Program-made: the position numbers and the translations under genes
Notes under the pieces: model-generated
The model's database searches: none
What the model saw: the letters and a program-made list of their open reading frames with translations, nothing else
Told to the model about the DNA's origin: nothing
Part shown: in pieces, positions 8,511 through 17,072 of the stretch
How positions within the stretch are numbered: position 1 is the stretch's first letter
How the letters are laid out: every line of letters begins with the position of its first letter
Assembly (NCBI GenBank): GCA_964544955.1
Contig: CAZJEB010000002.1
Span: 124,001-188,000, forward strand
Direction of reading: 5' to 3'
Length of the DNA stretch: 64,000 nucleotides
DNA from: JAAZPT01 sp964544955
Lineage (GTDB): Bacteria; Bacillota; Clostridia; Christensenellales; Aristaeellaceae

Positions 8511-9419
8511 TTAATTTTTACCTAACTTTGCAAACCATTTAAATGTTAAGGGCCAAAGTATACCAGCAATTATCATCATACCGAAGTACCTTACGCCTGT
8601 AGCAATCTCACTACCATTAAATAATGCTAATAAGGGCGCTTTAGATAATACTCTAAAGCCCATAACTAAGGCTATACCAACAACTAGCTTTATTATTTGG
8701 GCCCACCATACTGCTTTAGTGCTAAAGTTAATATAACGTTTATCCACATAATAGCTTAATACCATGCCTAAGGCACCACCTAATGTAAGGTAAACGTTCT
8801 TTTTACCGCTTGTTAAGTTTGCAATATCCACATCATAGGGGAAGGGGTAAAGCTCAACAAAAAGTGTAGCTAATAGCAATACAGCTATTAAAAATGCAAA
8901 AGCCCAATGAATTTTACCTTCCTTATCATTAAAGAAGGGGTAGGCCAAAAACACAAATACTAGGCCTATAATAAGTGAAACACCTACATCCATAGGGGTA
9001 TGTACGCCTAAGTACATTCTAGATAAACCTACAAGAAGTATAAGCACAGCCATAATGGCTTTAAACATTTTGTTTTTGTTAAAACGTGCCAATCCACCAA
9101 GGTAGGATACGGCATTTTGCGTGTGGCCACTTGGGAAGGAATAACCTGTGGCCTCACCACGGGCAGATTCTACTATTGTAAAGTTTGCATCTTTAACCCA
9201 GGGGCGAGGTATTCGGAACACAAGCTTTAGGCAGGCGTTTATGCCCCCATTAAGCAAACCAAGGTAAAGTATATAAAAACCTTGTTTTTTGTTTATGCAC
9301 CAATACACAAACATTACTACTAAAAGCAAGGCGGCCTCCTCGCCAAGCATAGTAATATAGCTAAAAAACTTATCAAACAAGCCCGTTCTAAGGCTTTCAA
9401 GGGTATAAAGTAAATCCAT
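8511..9419 (-). CDS. PAP2 family membrane phosphatase
   Basis: A 302-residue polytopic membrane protein with the three PAP2 (type 2 phosphatidic acid phosphatase) motifs: KLVFRIPRPW, FPSGHTQN and SRMYLGVHTPMDV, holding the catalytic histidines. It would dephosphorylate a lipid phosphate, such as phosphatidate or undecaprenyl diphosphate, on the outer face of the membrane. It has additional C-terminal membrane segments beyond the core. The start was set at the ATG after AGGAGG, 17 codons inside the longest frame. It diverges from pstS and so faces the PhoP-box-like array, which might also affect it. Confidence 0.87.
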   Translation of the reverse strand: MDLLYTLESLRTGLFDKFFSYITMLGEEAALLLVVMFVYWCINKKQGFYILYLGLLNGGINACLKLVFRIPRPWVKDANFTIVESARGEATGYSFPSGHTQNAVSYLGGLARFNKNKMFKAIMAVLILLVGLSRMYLGVHTPMDVGVSLIIGLVFVFLAYPFFNDKEGKIHWAFAFLIAVLLLATLFVELYPFPYDVDIANLTSGKKNVYLTLGGALGMVLSYYVDKRYINFSTKAVWWAQIIKLVVGIALVMGFRVLSKAPLLALFNGSEIATGVRYFGMMIIAGILWPLTFKWFAKLGKN

Positions 9420-9543
9420 ATTTCCTCCTAAACAAAAGCAATTAATAAAATAGTTTTGTTTACAATTCAAATTATAATAGCTATATTTTAAATTAGTTTG
9501 ATATATAATGCAAGGTTTTAAGCCTAATTCCCAAGTTTTATTA

Positions 9544-9597
9544 TTTACACAACCTTAACAATTCTTTTATTGTATCAAAACATGCCTTTGTTATTAT
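9544..9597 (+). promoter_or_regulatory. PhoP-box-like direct repeats and -10 of the pst operon
   Basis: TTTACA (9544), TTAACA (9555) and TTTATT (9566) occur at exact 11-bp intervals, matching the TT[ACT]A[CT]A half-sites bound by PhoP-type regulators in Bacillota. A TATTAT hexamer (9592-9597) lies 20 bp further on as a candidate -10 with no -35, as expected for an activated promoter. It is about 60 bp upstream of pstS. Confidence 0.7.
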
Positions 9598-9655
9598 TAA
9601 ATTGCTGAAAGATAGCAAATTATTTTTAGGTAATTAATAGGAGGCAATTTATATT

Positions 9656-10525
9656 ATGAAAAAGATTTTAAGTGTAGTACTTTCAATTATGATGATTTTA
9701 ACAGCTATTAGCGCTTTAGCATTTGATGCTGCTGGCGATATAACTGTTATTTCCCGTGAAGATGGATCTGGCACACGTGGTGCATTCGTTGAACTTACTG
9801 GCGTTGAAGAAAAGAATGCAGAAGGTAAAAAAGTTGATAACACAACATTAGATGCTGAAATAGTTAATGGAACATCAACAGTTTTAACATCAGTTGCAGC
9901 AGATACACAAGCAATTGGCTACATCTCAATGGGCTCATTAAATGATACAGTTAAAGGCGTAAAAATTGAAGGCGCAGAACCCACAGCTGAAAACGTAGTT
10001 GCTGGTACATACCCAATATTCCGCCCATTCAACTTAGCTTTCTTAGGCGCAGTTGAAGAAAAAAGCGTAGCAGTACAAGACTTTGTAAAGTTTATTTTAT
10101 CCGACCAAGGCCAAAAAGTTGTTGAAGATACAGGCTATATCGCAGTTGGCGACAAACCTGCTTATGAAATGATGGAAGGCGCAGAAGGCAAAATTGTTGT
10201 AGGTGGTTCATCATCAGTTACACCAGTTATGGAAAAATTAGCAGAAGCTTACAAAGCTTTAAACGACAAAGTTGAAATTGAAATACAACTTTCAGACTCT
10301 TCAACAGGTGTTACAAGCGCAATTGACGGCGTACTAGACATTGGTATGGCATCACGCTTATTAAAAGATAGCGAACTTGAAAAAGGCGTTACACCCCTAG
10401 TAATTGCTAATGACGGTATTGCATTAGTAGTAAACGTAGATAATACATGTGAAGACTTAACAGTTGAACAAGTAAAACAAATTTACACAGGCGAATTAAC
10501 AAACTGGGGCGAAGTTATAAAATAA
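9656..10525 (+). CDS. pstS: Phosphate-binding protein PstS, circularly permuted
   Basis: Extracytoplasmic receptor for the phosphate ABC importer, 289 residues, with a signal peptide ending near ALA (residue 22) and no lipobox. Both lobes of the PstS fold are present but in swapped order. ITVISREDGSGTRGAF, normally C-terminal, begins at residue 29, while GGSSSVTPVMEKLAEAY, normally at the N-terminus, starts at 183, and the chain ends at IYTGELTNWGEV, normally mid-protein. Phosphate contacts would come from GSSSVTP, SDSSTG, and GSGTR. It heads the pst operon behind an 11-bp direct-repeat array, and is separated from pstC by a strong hairpin. AGGAGG lies 11 nt before the ATG. Confidence 0.9.
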   Translation: MKKILSVVLSIMMILTAISALAFDAAGDITVISREDGSGTRGAFVELTGVEEKNAEGKKVDNTTLDAEIVNGTSTVLTSVAADTQAIGYISMGSLNDTVKGVKIEGAEPTAENVVAGTYPIFRPFNLAFLGAVEEKSVAVQDFVKFILSDQGQKVVEDTGYIAVGDKPAYEMMEGAEGKIVVGGSSSVTPVMEKLAEAYKALNDKVEIEIQLSDSSTGVTSAIDGVLDIGMASRLLKDSELEKGVTPLVIANDGIALVVNVDNTCEDLTVEQVKQIYTGELTNWGEVIK

Positions 10526-10542
10526 TAAACCACCCTATATAA

Positions 10543-10574
10543 CCAATATCCCCCATATGCGTGGGGGATATTGG
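10543..10574 (+). other. Strong hairpin between pstS and pstC
   Basis: A perfect 13-bp stem (ccaatatccccca/tggggg..ttgg) with a 6-nt loop tatgcg and no T-run. In a pst operon this is likely a processing or partial-termination element that keeps pstS mRNA more abundant than the downstream genes. That role is an inference from position. Confidence 0.7.
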
Positions 10575-10604
10575 GCGTAAATCTACTTATGCTAAGGAGT
10601 AAAG

Positions 10605-11456
10605 ATGAAAAGTTATAAAGAACAGATATGGCAAATACTATTTTTAATAGCCGCCTGTGCATCCATAGCTGCTGTTGCTTTAATTTGCATATTCCTATTC
10701 ACAAATGGCTCTAAGGCCATAGGTGAAATAGGCCTATGGAACTTCTTAACAGGTACAACATGGAAGCCTGGTAACGATATTTATGGCATACTGCCAATGA
10801 TAGTGGGTAGTATACTTATAACCTTTGGGGCTATAGCTGTTGGTGTGCCTGTAGGGGTTTTAGCCGCAGTGTTTATGGCAAAGTTTTGCCCTAAACCCAT
10901 ACACAAGGTGTTAAAGCCACTAATTAGCTTATTGGCAGGCATACCTTCTGTTGTTTTTGGCTTTTTTGGTTTATCCGTACTTGTGCCAATATTGGGTCAA
11001 GCAACTGGATCCAATGGTAAAAATATACTAACTGCCTCTGTTTTGTTGGGTATGATGATATTGCCAACAATTATTGAAGTTAGTGAAAGCTCTATGCGCG
11101 CAGTTCCGGAAAACTATTACGAAGGTGCCCGTGCCTTGGGCGCCACCCATGAAAGATCGGTTTACACTGTAATACTGCCAGCCGCAAGAAGTGGCGTTAT
11201 GGCAGGTATAGTTTTAGGTATAGGCCGTGCAATCGGTGAAACCCTTGCGGTTATATGGGTTGCAGGCAATCAGCCACGCATGCCTAAGGGTTTATTAAAA
11301 GGTATAAGAACCCTTACAGCCAACATAGTTTTGGAAATGGGCTATGCTGCGGATTTGCACAGAGATGCTCTGATTGCCACGGGGGTTGTGTTGTTTGTGT
11401 TTATTTTAATTATAAACCTTACTTTCTCCGCAATTAAAAGGAGGATGCAGGTATGA
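10605..11456 (+). CDS. pstC: Phosphate ABC transporter permease PstC
   Basis: A 283-residue inner-membrane permease subunit with about six membrane segments. The binding-protein-dependent transport signature for contact with the ATPase is seen in EGARALGATHERSVYTVILP followed by ARSGVMAGIVLGIGRAIGET. It forms the channel with PstA and is fed by PstS. AAGGAG sits a few bases before the ATG. Its stop TGA overlaps the start of pstA (ATGA), indicating translational coupling. Confidence 0.93.
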   Translation: MKSYKEQIWQILFLIAACASIAAVALICIFLFTNGSKAIGEIGLWNFLTGTTWKPGNDIYGILPMIVGSILITFGAIAVGVPVGVLAAVFMAKFCPKPIHKVLKPLISLLAGIPSVVFGFFGLSVLVPILGQATGSNGKNILTASVLLGMMILPTIIEVSESSMRAVPENYYEGARALGATHERSVYTVILPAARSGVMAGIVLGIGRAIGETLAVIWVAGNQPRMPKGLLKGIRTLTANIVLEMGYAADLHRDALIATGVVLFVFILIINLTFSAIKRRMQV

Positions 11457-12319
11457 TAAAAAATAAACCATTATTAGGAAACAAGCCCTCAATTTCCACA
11501 GTTTTGTACAGAATTTTTACATTTTTGGGCATAGCCTTAACAGTGCTTGTTATTGTGAGCATAATAGGCTATATATTAATAACAGGTGTACCCAACCTAA
11601 GCGCTGATATATTTGCCTGGGAATATGATAGCAACAATGGTTCTATGATGCCAGCAATAATAAATACAATTATTGTAGTTATGCTATCATTGCTTGTAGC
11701 AGTTCCCTTAGGTGTAGGGTCGGCAGTTTACCTTTGCGAGTATGCACAAAAGGGCAACCCTCTTGTTAAAGTTGTAAGGCTAACAGCGGAAACATTATCG
11801 GGCATACCCTCAATTGTTTATGGCCTATTTGGATCTTTATTTTTTGTTAGGTTCTGTGGCTTTGGCTTATCAATTATATCGGGCGCATTAACCCTTGCTA
11901 TAATGATATTGCCAATAATTATGCGTACTACTGAGGAGGCCTTGCTTATGGTTCCCATAGGTTACAAGGAAGGAAGCTTTGGCCTTGGGGCGGGTAAGTT
12001 GCGCACAGTATCAAAAATTGTACTTCCATCCGCAATGCCTGGCATACTTTCAGGTATATTGCTTGGTACAGGTAGAATAGTTGGCGAAACCGTTGCATTG
12101 CTATTTACAGCAGGCTCCGTTGCAGCTATTGCCGCAAACATTACCAAATCAGGCAGAACATTATCAGTGCACATGTATGCCTTATCAAACGAGGGCTTAC
12201 ATATACCAAAGGCTCAAGCTACAGCCGTTGTGCTTTTGATAATTGTAGTGTTGCTTAACACACTATCGGCCGTTGTGGCAAATAAACTTACCAAAAGTAA
12301 GGATAAGGAGAGTAAGTAA
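11453..12319 (+). CDS. pstA: Phosphate ABC transporter permease PstA
   Basis: The partner permease of PstC, 288 residues. It has an N-terminal membrane segment, a large extracytoplasmic loop (about residues 45-60), and the EAA-type loop KEGSFGLGAGKLRTVSKIVL followed by GILSGILLGTGRIVGETVAL. It overlaps pstC by 4 bp at its start and pstB by one base at its end (TAATG), so the three genes are translated as a unit. Confidence 0.93.
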   Translation: MIKNKPLLGNKPSISTVLYRIFTFLGIALTVLVIVSIIGYILITGVPNLSADIFAWEYDSNNGSMMPAIINTIIVVMLSLLVAVPLGVGSAVYLCEYAQKGNPLVKVVRLTAETLSGIPSIVYGLFGSLFFVRFCGFGLSIISGALTLAIMILPIIMRTTEEALLMVPIGYKEGSFGLGAGKLRTVSKIVLPSAMPGILSGILLGTGRIVGETVALLFTAGSVAAIAANITKSGRTLSVHMYALSNEGLHIPKAQATAVVLLIIVVLLNTLSAVVANKLTKSKDKESK

Positions 12320-13113
12320 TGGATAAAAAGAATGATAATATAGCTGTGCAAACAAATGAACAAATTAAAATGGAATGCAAAAATGTAGACCTTTTTTATG
12401 ATAAATTTCAAGCCTTAAAAAATGTAAATTTAAAAATTACAGAAAATAGAATTATGAGCTTTATTGGACCCTCAGGTTGCGGAAAATCAACATTATTGCG
12501 CTCGTTAAACCGTATGAATGACCTTGTGGAAGGTTGTAAAATTACTGGAGAGATAGATTTGGATGGGCAAAACATATATGCCCCCCAAACAGATGTTAAT
12601 AACCTGCGTAAGCGTGTAGGTATGGTGTTTCAAAAACCCAACCCCTTCCCCATGAGCGTGTTTGATAACGTTGCCTATGGCCCCCGTACCCATGGTGTAC
12701 GCAGCCGTAGTGAATTGAATGATATAGTTGAAAAATCCCTAAGGAATGCTGCTATATGGGATGAACTTAAGGATAGGTTGCATAAAAACGCATTAGGCCT
12801 TTCCGGTGGGCAACAACAAAGGCTTTGTATAGCCCGCGCTTTGGCTGTTGAGCCTGATGTATTGCTTATGGACGAGGCCACATCCGCCCTTGACCCCTTA
12901 TCCACATCAAAAATTGAAGACCTTGTAATTGAACTTAAAAAGAATTATACTATATGTATGGTTACACATAATATGCAACAAGCTTTGCGTATATCTGATG
13001 ATACAGCGTTTTTCCTTCTTGGTGAAATTATTGAAATTAGTAAAACGAAAGCTTTATTTACTACACCTAAGGATAAACGCACTGAAAACTATATTACAGG
13101 GAGGTTCGGTTGA
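12319..13113 (+). CDS. pstB: Phosphate ABC transporter ATPase PstB
   Basis: The cytoplasmic ATPase that powers phosphate uptake, 264 residues. Walker A is GPSGCGKST, the ABC signature is LSGGQQQRLCIARAL, Walker B is VLLMDEATSALDP, and the H-loop is MVTHNM. The segment SLNRMNDL after Walker A is characteristic of PstB within ABC proteins. The N-terminal ~18 residues are a loose extension. The stop TGA overlaps the phoU ATG. Confidence 0.95.
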   Translation: MDKKNDNIAVQTNEQIKMECKNVDLFYDKFQALKNVNLKITENRIMSFIGPSGCGKSTLLRSLNRMNDLVEGCKITGEIDLDGQNIYAPQTDVNNLRKRVGMVFQKPNPFPMSVFDNVAYGPRTHGVRSRSELNDIVEKSLRNAAIWDELKDRLHKNALGLSGGQQQRLCIARALAVEPDVLLMDEATSALDPLSTSKIEDLVIELKKNYTICMVTHNMQQALRISDDTAFFLLGEIIEISKTKALFTTPKDKRTENYITGRFG

Positions 13114-13760
13114 TGAGAGTACATTTTACACAGCAGCTTGATGATCTTAACAAACTACTTATTGAGATGGGCGCTATGACTGAACACGCCATAGAGAATG
13201 CTATAAACGCCCTTACAAACCATGATGCTGAATTGGCTAAGGAAACGATAAAAGGCGACGGACAAATAAACCATTATAGTAGAATGATAGAATCTAAATG
13301 CTTAGATTTAGTTTTACAACAACAACCCGTTGCTAGTGATTTTAGGTTTATATCATCTGCCCTTAAAATGGTTTATGATATTGAACGCATAGGTGATATG
13401 GCTGTTGATATTAGCGAGATTGTTATGTATATTAGTAAAAAGAAATATAAAGTTAGCAACCAAATTAAGCAAATGGCCGCTGAAACAAAAAAGATGGTAC
13501 ATGAAAGTATAGATGCCTATGTTGCTAAGGACCTTGACGCAGCCCGTGCAGTTATAGCCTATGATGATGTTGTTGATGAACTTTTCCTTGATGTTAAAAA
13601 GGAATTAACAAAGGAAATTAAAAAGGAAACAGACGGTATTTCTCAAGTTTTAGATAAACTAATGGTAGCAAAATATTTTGAGCGCATAGGCGACCATGCT
13701 GTTAATATTGGCCAATGGGTTGAATATGCAGTTACAGGCGTTCATAGAGGGGAAAATTAA
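13113..13760 (+). CDS. phoU: Phosphate signalling regulator PhoU
   Basis: A 216-residue helical protein with the two PhoU repeats, each carrying the E-R-[IM]-G-D metal-binding motif: DIERIGDMAVDI in the first and YFERIGDHAVNIGQW in the second. PhoU couples the state of the Pst transporter to the sensor kinase, lowering Pho signalling when phosphate is plentiful. The start is the ATG overlapping the pstB stop (tgATGa), with GGGAGG upstream; the TTG one codon earlier is less likely. The response-regulator gene begins right after its stop codon. Confidence 0.95.
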   Translation: MRVHFTQQLDDLNKLLIEMGAMTEHAIENAINALTNHDAELAKETIKGDGQINHYSRMIESKCLDLVLQQQPVASDFRFISSALKMVYDIERIGDMAVDISEIVMYISKKKYKVSNQIKQMAAETKKMVHESIDAYVAKDLDAARAVIAYDDVVDELFLDVKKELTKEIKKETDGISQVLDKLMVAKYFERIGDHAVNIGQWVEYAVTGVHRGEN

Positions 13761-14447
13761 ATGCTGGTATATTATGTTGAAGATGATGCGGGCATTAGGG
13801 AATTGGTGCTTTACACATTAAAACATGATGGCTTTGATGTAAAAGGTTTTGAGGATGGAACAGGTTTCCATGCTAAATGCGTAAAAAAGCGCCCTGATAT
13901 AATCCTTTTAGACATTATGTTACCTGGTGATGATGGCTTAAAAATACTTAAAACCCTTAAAAACGACGAGGCTACAAGGGAAATACCAGTTATTCTTCTA
14001 TCCGCAAAGGGTATGGAGTATGATAAGGTTAAAGGCCTTGATGAAGGCGCAGATGACTACCTTGTAAAGCCCTTTGGCGTTATGGAACTTTTAAGTAGAA
14101 TAAAAGCCCTTATTAGGCGTACAAAAAAGGATGGAAAAAAGGATAAACAAAAGCTTAAAGTAGATAGTTTGCAAATGGATACAAAACGTCACACGGCTTA
14201 TGCGGGTGATGAAGAGCTTATACTTACACCTAAGGAGTTTGACCTTTTACACTGCCTTATGTTAAACACGGGCATTGTATGCAGCCGTGAAATGCTTTTA
14301 GATTCTGTATGGGGTTTCTCCTTTGCGGGATCTACACGCACGGTGGATGTGCATGTACAAACCCTGCGCCAAAAATTAGGGAAAAGTGCAGACCTTTTAC
14401 AAACAGTACGTGGCATTGGCTATAGGTTAGGGGTAAGTGATAAATGA
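13761..14447 (+). CDS. Phosphate response regulator, PhoB/PhoP type
   Basis: A 228-residue OmpR-family regulator. The receiver has the acidic pocket E7-D8-D9, phospho-acceptor D51 (DIILLDIMLPGDDG) and K103 (LVKPFG). A C-terminal winged helix (from about residue 128) has TPKEFDLLHCL, a RTVDVHVQTLRQKLG recognition helix and GIGYRL. It follows phoU without a gap and overlaps the kinase gene by ATGA. It likely binds the 11-bp TT-A-A repeats upstream of pstS. The choice between the names PhoB and PhoP cannot be made from sequence alone. Confidence 0.93.
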   Translation: MLVYYVEDDAGIRELVLYTLKHDGFDVKGFEDGTGFHAKCVKKRPDIILLDIMLPGDDGLKILKTLKNDEATREIPVILLSAKGMEYDKVKGLDEGADDYLVKPFGVMELLSRIKALIRRTKKDGKKDKQKLKVDSLQMDTKRHTAYAGDEELILTPKEFDLLHCLMLNTGIVCSREMLLDSVWGFSFAGSTRTVDVHVQTLRQKLGKSADLLQTVRGIGYRLGVSDK

Positions 14448-16129
14448 AAAAAAGAGTATTTTTATCCATACTATTATTATGCTTAATACTTGTACCTACG
14501 GTTATAAGCATAGGGGTTAAATCCATGCACGATGCAAACTTAAGGCAGCAAGATGCCCAATTAACTAAGGCTGCCAAGTTAATATCCCTTGTGGATGATA
14601 GCCGTGATGAGGTTATTGAGGAACTAGATGATAAGTATTATGCTTATTATAGAACAACTTATATAGACCCAAATGGCAATGTGCTTTTTGACTCCAACGT
14701 AAAAGATGTATCTACATTACCAAACCATAAAGATAGGCCTGAAGTTATGGCGGCCTTTGAAAAGGGTGAGGGTAAGGCTGTTAGAAACTCCCAAACTATT
14801 GGTGAGGAACTAAGGTATCAAGCGGTTAAACTACAAAATGGTGATGTTGTTCGCTTAAGTTACAAAATGCGATCACTTTATGGAATATTAAGGGATTCCT
14901 TTGTGCAATTGTTGTTTTTAACATTTGGTGTAATAATTATATGTGCCCTTGTTGCAGGGGTGATAGCAAACTATATTATAAAACCCCTTAACAAGTTAGA
15001 AGGAAACTTTGATAAACCTATTGAGGGCTACAATGAATTAGCCCCCTTCTGGGATAAAATATCAAGCCAAAAATATGCCTTAGAGCAAAAATCGGATGAG
15101 TCGGCAATACGCAGTAAACAACTTGATGAAATTGTGCAAAATATGCGTGAAGGGCTTATACTACTTAACGATAAAATGCATATTGTTAGTTTTAATACTA
15201 GTGTTAAAAACCTGCTTAACTTTGATGATAATGTTAAAGAAGGGCAACATGTGTTTGCAGCTTGCCGAAACAAAGAGTTCCTTGAGGCTATTAAAAGGTT
15301 AGAGGAATACGGGGAGCCTGTTAACTTTGTTATTGACTTGGAGGGCAAGTATATATCCTGCCATGCAAGCCCAGTAAAAACAAACAATATTGTAACGGGT
15401 TATGTGCTACTTTTAGTAGACATTAGCGAAGAACATAACCTTGAAAAGGCAAGGCGAGAGTTTTCGTCAAACGTGAGCCATGAGCTAAAAACGCCCCTTA
15501 CAACAATATCGGGCTATGCAGAAATTATTGAAAATGGCTTTGCAAAAAGTAAGGATATACCTGAGTTTGGTAAGCGTATACATACAGAAGCAAAACGTCT
15601 TGTTGTGCTTATTGAGGATATTATGCGCCTTTCCCGCCTTGATGAGGGAGAAAAGGACCTTGACCGTGAAAATGTTGATGTTTATGCCCTATGTGAAGAT
15701 ATTGTAAACCGCTTTAAAGATATTGCAGAAGCGGAAAACATCAGCCTTAACTTAAAAGGTGAAAAGGCCTTTGTATATGGGGTAAAACAAACCTTGAGCG
15801 AAATGTTTACAAACCTTGTAGATAATGCTATTAAGTACAATGTGCCTAATGGTAGTGTAGATGTTAGTGTTGAATCTACAAGCAAAAAAGTAATTGTTAG
15901 CATAAGGGATACGGGTGTGGGCATTGCATCTAAACACCATAAGCGCATATTTGAAAGGTTTTACCGTGTAGATAAAAGCCATTCAAAGGCAACAGGGGGC
16001 ACAGGGCTTGGCTTATCAATAGTTAAAAATGGTGCAGCCTTACATAATGCAAAAATTGATTTAGATAGTGCCCCAGACAAAGGCACAACAATTACAATTA
16101 CATTTGATAATGACCTAATTATAAAATAA
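14444..16129 (+). CDS. phoR: Phosphate sensor histidine kinase, PhoR type
   Basis: A 561-residue membrane kinase. One membrane segment (about residues 4-24), an extracytoplasmic region to residue 150, a second segment (about 156-178), a PAS domain (about 225-330), a dimerisation/phospho-acceptor helix with SNVSHELKTPLTTISGYAE (H346), and a HATPase domain with an N-box NLVDNAIKYN, DTGVGI and TGGTGLGLSIVK. It phosphorylates the upstream regulator. ATGA overlap couples their translation. The extracytoplasmic loop is of the larger, PhoR-like kind found in Bacillota. The gene ends at an intrinsic terminator. Confidence 0.92.
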   Translation: MKKRVFLSILLLCLILVPTVISIGVKSMHDANLRQQDAQLTKAAKLISLVDDSRDEVIEELDDKYYAYYRTTYIDPNGNVLFDSNVKDVSTLPNHKDRPEVMAAFEKGEGKAVRNSQTIGEELRYQAVKLQNGDVVRLSYKMRSLYGILRDSFVQLLFLTFGVIIICALVAGVIANYIIKPLNKLEGNFDKPIEGYNELAPFWDKISSQKYALEQKSDESAIRSKQLDEIVQNMREGLILLNDKMHIVSFNTSVKNLLNFDDNVKEGQHVFAACRNKEFLEAIKRLEEYGEPVNFVIDLEGKYISCHASPVKTNNIVTGYVLLLVDISEEHNLEKARREFSSNVSHELKTPLTTISGYAEIIENGFAKSKDIPEFGKRIHTEAKRLVVLIEDIMRLSRLDEGEKDLDRENVDVYALCEDIVNRFKDIAEAENISLNLKGEKAFVYGVKQTLSEMFTNLVDNAIKYNVPNGSVDVSVESTSKKVIVSIRDTGVGIASKHHKRIFERFYRVDKSHSKATGGTGLGLSIVKNGAALHNAKIDLDSAPDKGTTITITFDNDLIIK

Positions 16130-16155
16130 ACCTTAGCTTATGCTAAGGTTTTTTA
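16129..16155 (+). terminator. Terminator of the pst-pho operon
   Basis: Stem aaccttagc/gctaaggtt with loop TTAT and a following T-run, directly after the kinase stop codon. Confidence 0.88.
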
Positions 16156-16169
16156 TATTAAATTTGTAT

Positions 16170-16196
16170 AAAAAAGCAGCTGTTAATACAGCTGCT
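16170..16196 (-). terminator. Terminator of the winged-helix gene
   Basis: Stem agcagctg/cagctgct with a 6-nt loop. On the minus strand it is followed by a T-run (the A-run at 16171-16175). Confidence 0.8.
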
Positions 16197-16200
16197 AATT

Positions 16201-16482
16201 CTATGCGGGGTTAAGGTTTAACCTATACCCGCATCTATGCACGGTTTCAATCATATTTGTACCTATTTTACGGCGTAAGCGTTGTATATGAACGTCAACC
16301 GTTCTTGTAACACCTGCACTTTTGTAGCCCCAAGCATCCCTTAAAAGATTATCCCTTGATAGGGTGGTGTCATGGTTTTCCATAAGCGCTTCCAGTAAGG
16401 CAGTTTCTTGGGTGGTAAGGCTTATATTTTTACCATTTATGCTTACTTCATTGATGTTTTTGTTTAGTTTAATATTATTCAT
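16201..16482 (-). CDS. Stand-alone OmpR-type winged-helix protein without receiver
   Basis: A 93-residue protein that is only the C-terminal DNA-binding domain of an OmpR/PhoB regulator: TTQETALLEALMEN, LSRDNLLRDAWGY, RTVDVHIQRLRRKIG and HRCGYRLNLNP match the winged helix throughout. No receiver precedes it; about 375 bp of non-coding DNA lies upstream. Start is the ATG after GGAGGTG; a GTG three codons earlier overlaps that site. Its recognition helix (RTVDVHIQRLRRKIG) resembles that of the nearby Pho response regulator, so it may share or compete for target sites. That is an inference. Confidence 0.82.
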   Translation of the reverse strand: MNNIKLNKNINEVSINGKNISLTTQETALLEALMENHDTTLSRDNLLRDAWGYKSAGVTRTVDVHIQRLRRKIGTNMIETVHRCGYRLNLNPA

Positions 16483-16491
16483 ATATTTCAC

Positions 16492-16781
16492 CTCCGTATT
16501 CAGGCTTTATTTATTTAATAAATGCCTACATCAATATAACGATTATTATAAAGCATTTATTTCATTTTTTTGTGAACATATTGTAACTAAACATAAAACA
16601 AATTAATAATTCTGTAATAATCGGCCATTTATAGGCGTTTGAATGATTGTATAAAATAGATATTTTTTATATTTAATTATTAGAATATTATTTTTATTGT
16701 AAACTGAATTAAGGGATTTAAAGGGGTAAATGTAGGTTTTAAGCCTTTTATATAAATTAAATGAAAAATTTTTAAATTATT
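16492..16781. other. AT-rich intergenic stretch; one weak PhoP-like site
   Basis: No gene is apparent between the winged-helix gene and the promoter at 16794. On the minus strand, GTTACA (16587-16582) and TTCACA (16576-16571) are 11 bp apart, resembling two PhoP half-sites about 90 bp upstream of the winged-helix gene. The match is weaker than the array before pstS. Confidence 0.4.
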
Positions 16782-16837
16782 TGCAAAGTATGCTTGACAA
16801 TATATGCAAAGTATACTATACTAAAAATGCAAAGCGA
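16782..16837 (+). promoter_or_regulatory. Promoter with three 23-bp-spaced operator repeats
   Basis: TTGACA (16794-16799) and TATACT (16817-16822) are 17 bp apart. TGCAAAGTAT occurs at 16782 and 16805 and TGCAAAGCGA at 16828, exactly 23 bp apart each time, so the repeats flank the -35, lie in the spacer and follow the -10. This is the layout of an autoregulated repressor promoter; the gene downstream is an XRE regulator. Confidence 0.75.
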
Positions 16838-16867
16838 GCTATGCATAAACTTAGGGGAGTTGATATA

Positions 16868-17071
16868 TTGAAAACTAAAATTGCCCAGCTTAGGAAGCAA
16901 AATAAAATAAGCCAAAAGGAGCTTGCCCAAGCTGTAGGTGTTACACGACAAACCATAACATCAATAGAGGTGGAAAAATACACTGCCTCCCTTGTACTAG
17001 CTTATAAAATAGCGAAGTACTTTAACACTACAATAGAAGATATATTTGACTTTAGTGACTTGGAGGGATAA
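16868..17071 (+). CDS. Small XRE-family HTH regulator
   Basis: A 67-residue protein consisting of one Cro/CI-type helix-turn-helix: IAQLRKQNKISQKELAQAVG, VTRQTITSIE, and KIAKYFNTTIEDIFDFSD at the end. These compact regulators usually repress themselves and a neighbouring membrane-protein gene. The start was chosen as TTG at 16868, seven bases after AGGGGAG; starts further upstream would include the promoter. It is followed, after 1 bp, by a small membrane-protein gene, and its promoter carries a 23-bp-periodic repeat. Confidence 0.88.
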   Translation: MKTKIAQLRKQNKISQKELAQAVGVTRQTITSIEVEKYTASLVLAYKIAKYFNTTIEDIFDFSDLEG

Positions 17072-17072
17072 T

